From NCBI GenBank assembly GCA_937927625.1, contig CALBSD010000029.1, positions 1-61,145 of the forward strand: a stretch of 61,145 bases of DNA, in the 5' to 3' direction. Position 1 is the first letter of the stretch; each line of letters opens with the position of its first letter. Shown here piece after piece: positions 27,157 to 36,845 of this stretch. This DNA comes from an uncultured Actinomycetes bacterium. Its GTDB lineage: Bacteria > Actinomycetota > Acidimicrobiia > Acidimicrobiales > Ilumatobacteraceae. The position numbers and the translations under genes are program-made. The notes beneath the pieces were generated by a model that made no database searches, had not been told where the DNA came from, and saw only the letters and a program-made list of their open reading frames with translations.

Positions 27157-27692
27157 TTCCCTGCTCCGTTGGACTTCACTCGACGTGCCATCAGCACTGT
27201 TCCGAGAACAGCTACCAAGAGAAGAACTGATGTGAGTTCGAAGGCAAAAACGTTGTTAGTGAAGATGTGCCGCGCTAGCTGACGAATATTCGCATCAGTA
27301 CTTTCCATCGTCGTGGCATTGAGACCATCACCGCGGTGGCCAAGAAGATCTTTTGATGCGACGACTGCTGCAATCACAATGCCCATCACGCCTACACCAA
27401 CAATGAGCGCCAACGGGCGCTGCACCGTAATGGGTTCGATATTGACGTCTTCAGTTTGGTCAACACCCAAGAGCATGATGACGAACAGGAAAAGAACAAC
27501 GATTGCTCCGGCGTAGACAATCACTTGCACAGCTGCCAGGAACTGCGCATCGTGCGACACGAACATGACGGCGATACCGAAGAGTGTGAGAACGAGGCTT
27601 AATGCTGCGTGCACAGGATTCGAACGAGTGATCACACCAAGTGCTCCACCAAGAACCATGAGGGCAGCAACGACGAATACGAACAGTTCCAT
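27153..27692 (-). CDS. nuoJ: NADH-quinone oxidoreductase subunit J (14-subunit complex I)
   Basis: A five-helix membrane subunit, 179 residues. QVIVYAGAIVVLFLFVIMLL is the conserved helix-3 region with the proton-path tyrosine. The segment between helices 4 and 5 is longer than usual and hydrophilic (about residues 110-140). The start abuts the nuoI stop and the end overlaps nuoK. Confidence 0.95.
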   Translation of the reverse strand: MELFVFVVAALMVLGGALGVITRSNPVHAALSLVLTLFGIAVMFVSHDAQFLAAVQVIVYAGAIVVLFLFVIMLLGVDQTEDVNIEPITVQRPLALIVGVGVMGIVIAAVVASKDLLGHRGDGLNATTMESTDANIRQLARHIFTNNVFAFELTSVLLLVAVLGTVLMARRVKSNGAGK

Positions 27693-28348
27693 TAGTGGCT
27701 GCCTCCGTCTGCATCATCACGAACATTTTGAGCAGGCTCTGGCTTGCGAACGCCGTAGCCCAGCTCGCCGCTCCAAGAGACAACACCTTCAAACGAAGCA
27801 TCGCCTGCTGGAGCTGTTGCGCGCATCCAACCAGAAGTGTTCTGGTCTTCGCCTGGGCGCCAGTCTTCCCACGGCATGTGTTGTGGAAGGCCATCGTCGC
27901 CAACGAGCAATTCGCTCTTGGTGTAAATCGCGTCCTGACGGTTCGTGAATGAGAACTCGAACAACTTTGTTTCCGTGATGGCCTCTGTCGGGCACGCTTC
28001 TACGCACATGTCGCAGTGAATGCAACGGAGATAGTTGATTTCGTAAATGAAACCGAAGCGCTCGCCAGGTGAAGTAGGGCTGTCTGGATTGTTGTCAGCA
28101 CCGCGAACGTAAATGCACTTTGCAGGGCAGACGCCCGCACACAGCTCGCAGCCGATGCACTTTTCCATGCCGTCTTCGTAACGATTCAAGACATGGCGTC
28201 CGTGCATGCGCTCGGGCTTGTCAATCTTTTCGTCCTTAGTGTCACGATTCTTTTTACGGAAGACGCGACCGCCTGAGTATTCAGTTGTCACCTTGTTCTT
28301 TGCGCCGTGCTGGCGCATGGTGACGAGGAATCCGCCGAAGTAACCCAT
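27692..28348 (-). CDS. nuoI: NADH-quinone oxidoreductase subunit I, 2x[4Fe-4S] (14-subunit complex I)
   Basis: Carries N6a/N6b: CIGCELCAGVCPAKCIYV and CIHCDMCVEACPTEAITET. It has 218 residues, with the usual N-terminal RKKNRDTKDEKIDKPERMHG segment and the actinobacterial form of the C-terminus extended by about 50 residues (LPWED-type region, then an acidic end). Compared with the first-cluster NuoI, the spacing between motifs differs and the CPDWCI form is replaced by CPAKCI. Confidence 0.96.
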   Translation of the reverse strand: MGYFGGFLVTMRQHGAKNKVTTEYSGGRVFRKKNRDTKDEKIDKPERMHGRHVLNRYEDGMEKCIGCELCAGVCPAKCIYVRGADNNPDSPTSPGERFGFIYEINYLRCIHCDMCVEACPTEAITETKLFEFSFTNRQDAIYTKSELLVGDDGLPQHMPWEDWRPGEDQNTSGWMRATAPAGDASFEGVVSWSGELGYGVRKPEPAQNVRDDADGGSH

Positions 28349-29577
28349 TAGAAGCTTGCTCCGTCCTTCTCACGGTTTGCCCGACTGACCTTGTGAGCCA
28401 ACTGCAACAACACGTATCCGAGAATGAGAACTACTGCAGTCACCAGTGTGACCACGATTTGATCCCAGCCGGCATCGCGACCCACGCGCTGTGCGGCCAA
28501 CAACATGAACCAACCGAGCGATGCAGGAATCAGCAAGCGCCAACCGAGATCCATCAACTGGTCGTAACGGAAGCGAGGAAGCGTTGCGCGGAACCAGACG
28601 TAGATGTACAGGAACACCAACACCTTGAGGACCAACCAAATGGTTCCTTCCAACGCATTCGGAATCAGCGGGATGTCCAAGGTGGTGTTGCCAATGGAGA
28701 TGGGCTGAGGACCACCAAAGAACAATGTGACGATGAGAGCCGACATTGTGATGGTGTTCATGAATTCAGCAAGGAAGAACAAAGCGAAACGAATCGACGA
28801 GTATTCAGTGTTGAATCCACCGACAAGTTCCTGTTCCGCTTCCACCAAGTCGAATGGTGGGCGGTTCATTTCTGCAGTTGCTGCAATCATGAAGATGAAG
28901 AACGGTACGAAACCAGTTGCAACAACATTCCAGTTACCCAACGACGACTGCATATTGACGATGCCCGCAGTGGACAACGTGCCAGACACCAAGAGCACTG
29001 CTGCCAATGAAAGACCAAGTGCTGCTTCGTAGGACACCATCTGTGCTGATGCGCGCACCGAACCAAGAAGTGGGTACTTCGAGCCAGAGGACCAGCCAGC
29101 AAGCATGATGCCGTACACAGCAATAGAAGAAATTGCCAGTGCGAACAGAACACCAATCGGTGGGTCAGCTAACTGCAAACGAGTTTGATGACCGAACAAG
29201 GTGACAAGGCCACCCTTGCCATCGCGGAAGTCTCCACCCAGCGGAATAATCGCAAACGCAAGAAACGCAGGTGCCAACACCAAATACGGTGCAAGGCGAA
29301 AGACCAAACGGTCAGCGCGGTCAGGAAGAAGATCTTCCTTGAAGAACAACTTCGTTCCGTCAGCCAATGTCTGCAACAAACCCCATGGGCCGGCCTTGTT
29401 AGGACCAACGCGGTTCTGCATGCCTGCAATGACCTTGCGTTCAAACCACACCATGAGCATGGTGGCGACAAGACCAACAACAAAGACAATGAGAACTTTG
29501 ATGAGGATGATGATGAGCGGTGTCCACAGAAGGCCGCCGTCCAACAGTGGATCGATAGCAAACAACGACGACATCAC
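28348..29577 (-). CDS. nuoH: NADH-quinone oxidoreductase subunit H (14-subunit complex I)
   Basis: The quinone-chamber membrane subunit, 409 residues, longer than the usual ~330 because of extra N- and C-terminal helical sequence, as in other actinobacterial NuoH. QNRVGPNKAGPWGLLQTLAD, the loop RPPFDLVEAEQELVGGFNTE and WFRATLPRFRYDQLMDLGW are all present. The start overlaps the nuoG stop by 4 bp. Confidence 0.96.
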   Translation of the reverse strand: MMSSLFAIDPLLDGGLLWTPLIIILIKVLIVFVVGLVATMLMVWFERKVIAGMQNRVGPNKAGPWGLLQTLADGTKLFFKEDLLPDRADRLVFRLAPYLVLAPAFLAFAIIPLGGDFRDGKGGLVTLFGHQTRLQLADPPIGVLFALAISSIAVYGIMLAGWSSGSKYPLLGSVRASAQMVSYEAALGLSLAAVLLVSGTLSTAGIVNMQSSLGNWNVVATGFVPFFIFMIAATAEMNRPPFDLVEAEQELVGGFNTEYSSIRFALFFLAEFMNTITMSALIVTLFFGGPQPISIGNTTLDIPLIPNALEGTIWLVLKVLVFLYIYVWFRATLPRFRYDQLMDLGWRLLIPASLGWFMLLAAQRVGRDAGWDQIVVTLVTAVVLILGYVLLQLAHKVSRANREKDGASF

Positions 29578-31943
29578 ATCGACTCGATTCTTACATCGAC
29601 CACGGAATCACCGTGGCGTACCAATTCACGAATGTCTGCACCAGGCTGATTGAACGGAACAACCGCTGTGCCACGTGGAACCTTCTCATCAGAACGAACT
29701 GGCAACACGATGCTGCTGTGTGAATTAGACACACGAACATTTGCACCTTCGCCTGCTCCCACTCTTTCGAGATCGAGCGGGTGAATTGTGATGCTTGCAC
29801 CGACAGAAAGACCAGCAAGTGCTGGGCTTGTGATGGTGCCGACAGCACGGTCGTACAACTTGCGGCTGACATCAACACGGAACTCATACGAGTTACGTGG
29901 CGTGAGCGATGGAGCAACGAATGGTGTGCGTGTCGGTGTTGGGATTGTTACAACAACTCCGTCGCGCTTTACCGCAACTGAAGTCGTTGTTGTTCCGAAA
30001 CCAGGAACCTTCTTGCCCATCAACTTCTGAACGTCAGCAATAGTGGTGACGCCCGAGTCATGACCAAGCAAGAAACCAAGCTCTGCAGCAATCATCCAGT
30101 CGGCACGTGATGTTCCGCGAGGGGTGATCTTCTGCACAACATTTGTCACGCGACCTTCAAGGTTCATCGTGGTGCCATCTTTTTCACCATATGCAGCAGC
30201 AGGCAAGACGATGTCTGCGTGCGCTGCACTCTGTGTGAGGAAGGTGTCTATTGCTACTACGAACTTTGCACCTGCGAGACCGCGACGTGCGAGATCAGCA
30301 TCAGCAACGTCATTCATTGGGTCTGCACCCAAAAGAATGAGGCAGTCAACCTGGCCATTCGCTGCAGCTTCAAGAATTGCTGCTGCGTCCTTACCGTTTT
30401 GAGGAGCAAGTCCAAGTGACAATGCACCGCGCACATTGCCACGACGCAATGCGGGCAAGACCGTTGCGCTTGGAGCACCAGCAATCACTGCATCAACTGC
30501 AGCCATTGTGTGTTCTGCGGCTTCGGCCAAGTTGGCGCGACCAGCAACAACAACAACTGGGCCTGATGCCAATTGCGCTGCAACAGCGGAGTCTGCGAAC
30601 AACTGCTGTACTGCAGTCACTGCTGTGCCGGACTCTGCGCGAACAGAACGCCATGCGTGCTTGGTGAGTCCAGTTTCGCGAGCCGACACTTCAATGATGC
30701 GAATCTTCTTCTTCTCCGCAGCATCGCGCAAACGAATGTGAAGAACCGGAAGTTCTTCCTTCAGGTCTGGCGCAAGCAAGATGACTGTTGCTGCTTTTGC
30801 TGCAGAGTCGATGGTTGCTTGTGGGTACGCAAAGATTGATGCAGGCAAACCGTCATCAAGTTGCGCATCGCGCATTGTGATGCCTGCTGCATCCGCAAGT
30901 TGCGCCCACATGAATGCGTCTTCGTTGGTGCCACGAGCACCACCGAGAATCGCAACGGAACCAGGAGCTGCATGACGAATCGTGCGAGAGATGGTGTCGA
31001 GTGCTGCAGACCATGTTGTGGTCTCAAATGAATCACCGGACTTCACCTGCGGTGACTCCAAACGATTTTCTGAGTTCACCGACTGGAAGTTGAAACGACC
31101 GCGGTCGCACAACCAACCCCAGTTCACTGGGTCACTATCGACGCCTTGGTAGCGAAGAATCTCATCGCGGCTGGACTGCACAACAGTGCGGCAACCAACG
31201 GAGCATGTGGTGCATGTGCTCTCGCGCTGTTCAAGGTCCCATGGACGAGCCTTGAATCGGTACGGCTGAGCAGTGAGTGCACCCACTGGACAAATCTGAA
31301 CAACGTTGCCGCTGAAGTACGAAGCAAATGGTTCGTCAGGGAATGTCATCACCTGTGTGTTGTTGCCACGCTGCGTGAAGCTGATGAGTGGGTCACCAGC
31401 AACTTCATCTGCGAAACGTGTGCAGCGGTCGCACAAGATGCAACGCTCACGGTCAAGGAATACCAATTCGCTAATGGCAATTGGCTTTTCGTAGTGGCGC
31501 TTCTCTTCAACGAAACGACTCTCGCCCGCACCATGGCTGAATGCCTGGTCTTGCAACGGGCATTCGCCACCCTTGTCGCATACAGGACAGTCGAGTGGGT
31601 GGTTTGCCAAGAGCAACTCGATGATGCCTTCTTGCGCACGCTTCACCTGTGGTGTTTCGGTGCGAACAATTTGACCTTCTGCCACTGGTGTCATACAGCT
31701 GACAACCATCATTGGACCACGAGGTCCTTCCACTTCAACGAGACACTGACGGCACATGCCGACAGGGCTCATACGTGGGTGGTAACAGAAACGTGGAATG
31801 AATTCATCGGCGCGATCTGCTGCCGCAATGATGAGCTCACCCTTGGTTGCTTCAACAGTGCGACCGTTGATGGTGATGCTCACCGCATTCGGATCACGCT
31901 CTGGCATTTCTGCAGATTCAGCGTTGGTATCAATAGATGTCAT
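29574..31943 (-). CDS. nuoG: NADH-quinone oxidoreductase subunit G with N1b, N4, N5 and N7 cluster motifs
   Basis: The large Fe-S subunit of the NADH module, 789 residues. [2Fe-2S] N1b: FCYHP with MCRQCLVEVEG and SCMTP. N5: HPLDCPVCDKGGECPLQDQ. N4: CILCDRCTRF and VQICPVGALT. The off-pathway N7 motif is present as CTTCSVGC with a further Cys in WLCDRGRF. A molybdopterin-oxidoreductase-like domain follows (residues ~290-640), and the C-terminal ~110 residues resemble the dinucleotide-binding beta-barrel of that family. This gene and nuoE/nuoF are what separate this cluster from the first one. Confidence 0.95.
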   Translation of the reverse strand: MTSIDTNAESAEMPERDPNAVSITINGRTVEATKGELIIAAADRADEFIPRFCYHPRMSPVGMCRQCLVEVEGPRGPMMVVSCMTPVAEGQIVRTETPQVKRAQEGIIELLLANHPLDCPVCDKGGECPLQDQAFSHGAGESRFVEEKRHYEKPIAISELVFLDRERCILCDRCTRFADEVAGDPLISFTQRGNNTQVMTFPDEPFASYFSGNVVQICPVGALTAQPYRFKARPWDLEQRESTCTTCSVGCRTVVQSSRDEILRYQGVDSDPVNWGWLCDRGRFNFQSVNSENRLESPQVKSGDSFETTTWSAALDTISRTIRHAAPGSVAILGGARGTNEDAFMWAQLADAAGITMRDAQLDDGLPASIFAYPQATIDSAAKAATVILLAPDLKEELPVLHIRLRDAAEKKKIRIIEVSARETGLTKHAWRSVRAESGTAVTAVQQLFADSAVAAQLASGPVVVVAGRANLAEAAEHTMAAVDAVIAGAPSATVLPALRRGNVRGALSLGLAPQNGKDAAAILEAAANGQVDCLILLGADPMNDVADADLARRGLAGAKFVVAIDTFLTQSAAHADIVLPAAAYGEKDGTTMNLEGRVTNVVQKITPRGTSRADWMIAAELGFLLGHDSGVTTIADVQKLMGKKVPGFGTTTTSVAVKRDGVVVTIPTPTRTPFVAPSLTPRNSYEFRVDVSRKLYDRAVGTITSPALAGLSVGASITIHPLDLERVGAGEGANVRVSNSHSSIVLPVRSDEKVPRGTAVVPFNQPGADIRELVRHGDSVVDVRIESM

Positions 31944-33346
31944 TGGGCCACCGCCGTCACAGGAATAAGAGTGCGCTTTGTAACGCGAGCTTCGAACTCA
32001 TCGCGGAACAATGTGAGTGCCGAGTGCACCGGCGCATAAGCCGATGGTCCGACGAAACAAATCGTGTTCATGCGATATGGGAATGGAACAGCAGCAATGC
32101 CGAGCTTCTCGTTGGAGGCGTGAGGGAATGCGCCTGGACAAATTGACTCGCCCACTTCCATGAGTTGATCAAGGTCTGCATCGGTGCCCTTGCCGTCGAC
32201 AACACGAGACAAGATGCGCTCAAGCCATGTGCCACCTTCACGACAAGGTGTGCACTTGCCGCATGATTCATGGGCATAGAAACGAGTCAGCGTGAGTGCT
32301 GCGCGAGGAATGTCGGTGGTGGAATCCATCACCATGATTGCGCCCGAACCAAGCATCGAACCTGCAGGTCCGACTTGGCTTGCTTCGAATGGAAGGTCCA
32401 ACTGATCAGGTGTGAACCAGGGAGCAGAGCCGCCACCAGGAACAAATGCCTTCAGTTCATTGCCGTTACGAATTCCCTGACAGAACTCTTCTCCGTACAA
32501 CAAGTCACGGAATGTGGTGATGCCGTTGATGATTTCGTACACACCGGGACGCTGCACATGACCAGACACTGCGACCATGCGTGTGCCAGGTGATGTTGCT
32601 GTTCCGATTGCGGTGTACGCCTCAGCGCCGTTACGCAACAACCATGGAAGGTTGGCCAATGTCTCCACGTTGTTCACGATGGTTGGCTGACCGTAGAGAC
32701 CAATAGCTGCGGGGAAATATGGAGGCTTCAAACGTGGCATGCCACGGTTGCCTTCAAGACTTTCAATCAACGCAGTTTCTTCACCGACGACGTATGCGCC
32801 TGCACCCCAGTGCAACACGATGTCGACCGAGAACTTTGAACCAAGAATGTTCTTGCCGACATAGCCCGCTGCGTATGCATCGTTCAGTGCAGCAGCGACA
32901 CGCTCTTGTGCAAGAGCCATTTCACCGCGGATGTATAAGAAGCACTGCGAGAGTCCGGCTGCATAGCAAGCGATAAGGCAACCCTCAATGAGTTGGTGCG
33001 GGTCGCGCTCCATGAGCAAACGGTCTTTGTATGTACCTGGTTCTGATTCGTCACCGTTCACGACCAAATAACGAGGCCATACGCCTTGTGGAGTGAGTCC
33101 CCACTTGTTACCTGCAGGGAAACCTGCACCACCACGACCAAGAACTGTTGCGTTCTTCACTTCGTCATGCACTTCAGTTGCGGGACGAACAAGAGCAGCG
33201 CGCAAACCTGAATAACCATCAGTCGCGAGGTAACGCTCCAATGTGTATGAGTCTTCGTACTCGAAACGAGATGTCACGATGCGTGGACGATCACCTGCAA
33301 TAAAGCCAGGTGCGTGTGGCCATGTGCCACCGGGATTGCTGGTCAT
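31940..33346 (-). CDS. nuoF: NADH-quinone oxidoreductase subunit F (NADH/FMN binding, cluster N3)
   Basis: The NADH-oxidising subunit, 468 residues. FMN-binding GRGGAGFPAGNKWGL, NADH-site GAGAYVVGEETALIESLEG, and the N3 ligands ESCGKCTPCREG plus the C-terminal Cys in NTICFVGPSA. It starts in an ATGA overlap with nuoE and ends overlapping nuoG, so E-F-G form a tightly coupled block inside the nuo cluster. Confidence 0.96.
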   Translation of the reverse strand: MTSNPGGTWPHAPGFIAGDRPRIVTSRFEYEDSYTLERYLATDGYSGLRAALVRPATEVHDEVKNATVLGRGGAGFPAGNKWGLTPQGVWPRYLVVNGDESEPGTYKDRLLMERDPHQLIEGCLIACYAAGLSQCFLYIRGEMALAQERVAAALNDAYAAGYVGKNILGSKFSVDIVLHWGAGAYVVGEETALIESLEGNRGMPRLKPPYFPAAIGLYGQPTIVNNVETLANLPWLLRNGAEAYTAIGTATSPGTRMVAVSGHVQRPGVYEIINGITTFRDLLYGEEFCQGIRNGNELKAFVPGGGSAPWFTPDQLDLPFEASQVGPAGSMLGSGAIMVMDSTTDIPRAALTLTRFYAHESCGKCTPCREGGTWLERILSRVVDGKGTDADLDQLMEVGESICPGAFPHASNEKLGIAAVPFPYRMNTICFVGPSAYAPVHSALTLFRDEFEARVTKRTLIPVTAVAQ

Positions 33347-33957
33347 AGCGCAGCCTTTCCATCAAGCCATGCAGGGCCTTCAGTGACATCTTCTGGTGCA
33401 ACAGCACCAACACCACGTTCTGCAGGAATGTGTTGACGCACTGATGCAACGGTTCCGTGTGCAGGAATCTCATCATTGAGTTCGCCAGCCTGAAGCTGAT
33501 CAATGAGAGTGTCGAAGTTTTCGGAAGTAACACGGAAGCGATAGCGGTAGTTCACCTGCAAGCAAGGCGCTTCGGTGCATGCAGCTTGGCATTCAGCTTT
33601 TTCCAAAGTGAAAAGACCGTCAGGAGTTGTGCCACCCATGTGAATTCCCAAGCGGGATTCTGCGTGGTGCATCAGTTCTTCGCCACCCATCAGTGCGCAC
33701 GACATGGTGCCGCAAATGTTGATGAGGTACTTGCCAACTGGCTCGAACTTAAACATTTCGTAGAACGATGCGGTTCCGTACACCTCTGCAGATGTTGCGC
33801 CCACAAGTTCACCAATGTGTGCCATTGCATCATTGGTGACATAGCCGTCTTGCTCTTGTGCAAGGTGCAACAACGGAATCGTTGCTGAACGTGGCTTCGG
33901 ATAGCGACCGATGATCTCGCGAGCGAGACGTACGTTCTCTTCAGTCAGGCGTGCCAT
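33343..33957 (-). CDS. nuoE: NADH-quinone oxidoreductase subunit E, [2Fe-2S] N1a
   Basis: The 24-kDa-type subunit, 204 residues. A helical N-terminal region is followed by a thioredoxin-like fold with the N1a ligands: NICGTMSCALMGG (C-x4-C) and AECQAACTEAPCLQV (C-x3-C). The C-terminal ~45 residues (after DQLQAGELN) are an Ala/Val/Pro-rich tail beyond the usual end. It overlaps or abuts nuoD and nuoF. Confidence 0.95.
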   Translation of the reverse strand: MARLTEENVRLAREIIGRYPKPRSATIPLLHLAQEQDGYVTNDAMAHIGELVGATSAEVYGTASFYEMFKFEPVGKYLINICGTMSCALMGGEELMHHAESRLGIHMGGTTPDGLFTLEKAECQAACTEAPCLQVNYRYRFRVTSENFDTLIDQLQAGELNDEIPAHGTVASVRQHIPAERGVGAVAPEDVTEGPAWLDGKAAL

Positions 33958-35288
33958 TAGCGATCAACCTCTCCCAAAACAGGGTCAACAGATGAAATCA
34001 CTGCAACTGCGTCGGCAACAAGTCCACCGCGCATCATGTGCGGCAGTGCCTGAATGTTGACGAACGATGGTGCGCGCATGTGCATGCGATATGGAGTGGA
34101 AGAACCATCGGACACGATGTAACAACCAATTTCACCGCGTGGGCTTTCAATACCGACGTAGACCTCACCCTCAGGAACTTTGAATCCTTCAGTGAAAATC
34201 TTGAAGTGATGAATTAGAGCTTCCATCGACTCATCGATACGCGCACGTGGTGGTGGCGTGACCTTCTTGTTCTGAATGCGGTAGTCACCAGAAGGCATGC
34301 GATCAAGAATTTGATACACGATCTTCATTGACTCGCGAATTTCGTTGAAACGAATTGCGTAACGGTCGTATGCATCACCGTATTGACCGACGATGACGTC
34401 GAACTCAACATCTTCGTAACGCAAGTACGGCATGTCACGACGGAGGTCCCATGCGACACCAGTGGAACGAAGAATCGGACCAGTTGCACCAAGTGCCATT
34501 GCTTCACGTGCAGTGATTGCCCCAACACCTTGGAGACGTTCGCGCCAGATGGGCTGACCGGTCATCAAGATGTCGTATTCCTCGAGACGCGATGGCAAGT
34601 TCTCAAGAATGTTGAGCACATCTTCACGCCAACCTGCTGGCAAGTCAGCTGCGAGTCCACCAGGGCGAATGAAGTTGTGGTTCATACGAAGGCCAGTGAC
34701 CTTCTGGAAGAAACGCAAAACATCTTCACGTTCACGCCATCCGTACAACATCATCGACACTGCACCGATGTCCATGCCGTTTGTAGCAAGGAACAACAGA
34801 TGACTGCTCATGCGGTTGAGTTCGGACAAGAGCATGCGCATCCACACAGCGCGCTCTGGAATGTCACCTTCAATACCGAGCAACTTCTCAACAGCGAGTG
34901 AGAAAACAAGTTCGTTATTCAACGGAGACAAGTAGTCCATGCGCGTGACGTTGGTGCCACCCTGCATGTACGTGAGAGCCTCACCGGTCTTTTCCATTCC
35001 GGTGTGCAAATAACCAATGATGGGCTTGCAACGAAGAACTGTTTCGCCTTGGAGTTCCAACATCAGACGCAACACACCGTGCGTACTTGGGTGCTGTGGT
35101 CCCATGTTGATGATCATCGTCTGATCTTCAGGAGCCTCTGTTTGTACTTCGGCCAACTTGGCGGCTTCAGATTCGCTAAGACGAAGAACGGAACCAACTT
35201 CACGGAAGAGTTCCTTTGCAGTGAGATCACTACGCGACTGAAGTTCCTGGCCGCCTTCGTTTGTTCCTGCGGAGATAACACTGCTCAT
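33957..35288 (-). CDS. nuoD: NADH-quinone oxidoreductase subunit D (14-subunit complex I)
   Basis: The quinone-reducing subunit, 443 residues. INMGPQHPSTHGVLRLMLEL contains the quinone-site histidine. Tyr119 in TRMDYLSPL is the canonical head-group tyrosine. The position equal to the mitochondrial methyl-arginine is Thr96 (IIGYLHTGMEKT), so this copy cannot be a substrate for NDUFAF7-type methylation at that site. The N-terminal ~50 residues are an extra acidic/helical segment absent from the first-cluster NuoD. Confidence 0.96.
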   Translation of the reverse strand: MSSVISAGTNEGGQELQSRSDLTAKELFREVGSVLRLSESEAAKLAEVQTEAPEDQTMIINMGPQHPSTHGVLRLMLELQGETVLRCKPIIGYLHTGMEKTGEALTYMQGGTNVTRMDYLSPLNNELVFSLAVEKLLGIEGDIPERAVWMRMLLSELNRMSSHLLFLATNGMDIGAVSMMLYGWREREDVLRFFQKVTGLRMNHNFIRPGGLAADLPAGWREDVLNILENLPSRLEEYDILMTGQPIWRERLQGVGAITAREAMALGATGPILRSTGVAWDLRRDMPYLRYEDVEFDVIVGQYGDAYDRYAIRFNEIRESMKIVYQILDRMPSGDYRIQNKKVTPPPRARIDESMEALIHHFKIFTEGFKVPEGEVYVGIESPRGEIGCYIVSDGSSTPYRMHMRAPSFVNIQALPHMMRGGLVADAVAVISSVDPVLGEVDR

Positions 35289-35788
35289 GAGTGGCTCCCC
35301 TTGAACTGAACAGGAATCGCACCTTGGTCGTAGTCCTTACGCAATGGATGACCATCCCAATCTTCTGGCATGAGAATGCGCGTCATGTCTGGGTGACCAT
35401 CAAAGGTGATGCCAAACATGTCGTAGGTCTCGCGCTCATGAGCCTCAGTACCTGGGTGCACATCAAACAAAGAAGCGAGAGTCGTGTCATCTGCAGGCAC
35501 CTGCACACGCAAACGAATGCGCTCACGCTTTGTCAATGACAACAAGTTGACAACTACTTCGAAACGCTCCGGCTGCACACCAGCACCAAGAGTGCGTGAT
35601 GGCATTGAGAGGTAGTCAACTCCGGTGAGGTCGATGCAAACTTCGAAACCATCGTTTGCCAATGCCTTCACTACAGCGACGTACTGATCACGACCGACCA
35701 GCAAGACTTTCTGATCACGCGAATAGACAACAGGACAACCGTGCAGAGTCTCGACGGTTTCCTCCACTTGTTCCACTTGGTCGCTCAT
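35285..35788 (-). CDS. nuoC: NADH-quinone oxidoreductase subunit C (14-subunit complex I)
   Basis: The 30-kDa subunit of the peripheral arm, 167 residues. PGTEAHERETYDMFGITFDGH and LMPEDWDGHPLRKDY are the family signature. Its end overlaps nuoD by 4 bp and its start is 2 bp from the nuoB stop. It lacks the ~60-residue N-terminal extension of the first-cluster copy. Confidence 0.95.
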   Translation of the reverse strand: MSDQVEQVEETVETLHGCPVVYSRDQKVLLVGRDQYVAVVKALANDGFEVCIDLTGVDYLSMPSRTLGAGVQPERFEVVVNLLSLTKRERIRLRVQVPADDTTLASLFDVHPGTEAHERETYDMFGITFDGHPDMTRILMPEDWDGHPLRKDYDQGAIPVQFKGSHS

Positions 35789-35790
35789 GA

Positions 35791-36372
35791 TTACTTCGAC
35801 CCGAGTGCGACGGAGATAGCAGAAGGAGCGTGAGCATCAAGCTCGACTCCGGCACCACCATTGTTTGCTTCACGACGACGCATGATTTCACCGTCTTCAA
35901 TGAGTTGGTGAAGAGTTTCGATTGCGTGGATGAGAGTTTCTGGGGTTGGTGGGCAACCAGGTGCATACACATCAACAGGAACAATTTGGTCAACACCTTG
36001 CACAATGGCGTAGTTGTTGAACATGCCGCCACTTGATGCACACACGCCCATGGAGATGACCCACTTTGGTTCCATCATCTGGTCGTAGACCTGACGAAGA
36101 ACGGGAGCCATCTTCTGGCTGACGCGACCAGCAACAATCATGATGTCGGCCTGACGTGGAGATGCGCGGAACACTTCCATTCCGAAACGCGAGATGTCGT
36201 AGTGCGATGCACCAGTTCCCATCATTTCGATTGCACAACATGCAAGGCCAAATGATGCAGCCCAGCTGGAGCGCGAACGTGCCCACTTCACAAGATCTTC
36301 GATACGTGCAGTGACGAAGTTGTGGTCAAGACCACCAAGACCATCGTCGAGAACGTTTTGTGCCAAACCCAT
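35791..36372 (-). CDS. nuoB: NADH-quinone oxidoreductase subunit B, cluster N2 (14-subunit complex I)
   Basis: The N2 cluster subunit, 193 residues. Ligands: FGLACCAIEMMGTG (tandem Cys), SMGVCASSGGMFNNY and VYAPGCPPTPETL. The C-terminal ~35 residues are variable (RREANNGGAGVEL onward). One-base overlap with the nuoA stop. Confidence 0.96.
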   Translation of the reverse strand: MGLAQNVLDDGLGGLDHNFVTARIEDLVKWARSRSSWAASFGLACCAIEMMGTGASHYDISRFGMEVFRASPRQADIMIVAGRVSQKMAPVLRQVYDQMMEPKWVISMGVCASSGGMFNNYAIVQGVDQIVPVDVYAPGCPPTPETLIHAIETLHQLIEDGEIMRRREANNGGAGVELDAHAPSAISVALGSK

Positions 36373-36842
36373 TAGGCGGCCTTTCCGTTATTTGTTGCAC
36401 GACCTTCGCTGCCCACAACACGAACACTGCGAAGTGGTTCAAGTGTTGGAGCATCAGAAATCTCGCTGCTGCCATTTGCACGCTTCATGGGGCCCCAATC
36501 AAGGGCCCCGCGTGCAATGACATAGACGAATGCAACGAAGAACACTGCACTAAACGAAACCATCTCCAGGAAACCAAACGAACCGAGGAACTGACGATCC
36601 ACGGCGTATGGGTAAGCAAAAATGATCTCAATGTCGAACATGATGAACAACATTGCAATCACATAGAAGCTGACAGGGAAACGTTCTGGTGGTTCACGAC
36701 CAGGAACAATTCCGCATTCGTATGGTGCCTCTTTCGCTGTGTTGGGACGCTTCGGCGCCAAGAGGCGTGATGCGATGAGGCTGAGCAACCCAAAAAGAAC
36801 GGCCAGCACCATCAATGCGACGATGGGAAGGTACTGACCCAT
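36372..36842 (-). CDS. nuoA: NADH-quinone oxidoreductase subunit A (14-subunit complex I)
   Basis: A three-helix subunit, 156 residues. Core motifs: KEAPYECGIVPGREPPERF and the acidic helix IMFDIEIIFAYPYAVD. The C-terminal ~35 residues (after DWGPMKRANG) are an extra hydrophilic tail. Only 3 bp separate it from the preceding membrane-protein gene, so nuoA-N appears to be transcribed together with the bc complex genes. Confidence 0.95.
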   Translation of the reverse strand: MGQYLPIVALMVLAVLFGLLSLIASRLLAPKRPNTAKEAPYECGIVPGREPPERFPVSFYVIAMLFIMFDIEIIFAYPYAVDRQFLGSFGFLEMVSFSAVFFVAFVYVIARGALDWGPMKRANGSSEISDAPTLEPLRSVRVVGSEGRATNNGKAA

Positions 36843-36845
36843 GGG

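Noticed and set aside
31146..32039. A 297-codon open frame on the plus strand inside nuoG/nuoF
   Set aside because: It is antisense to two certain genes; its residues are Cys/His/Trp-rich with no family features. Shadow of codon bias.
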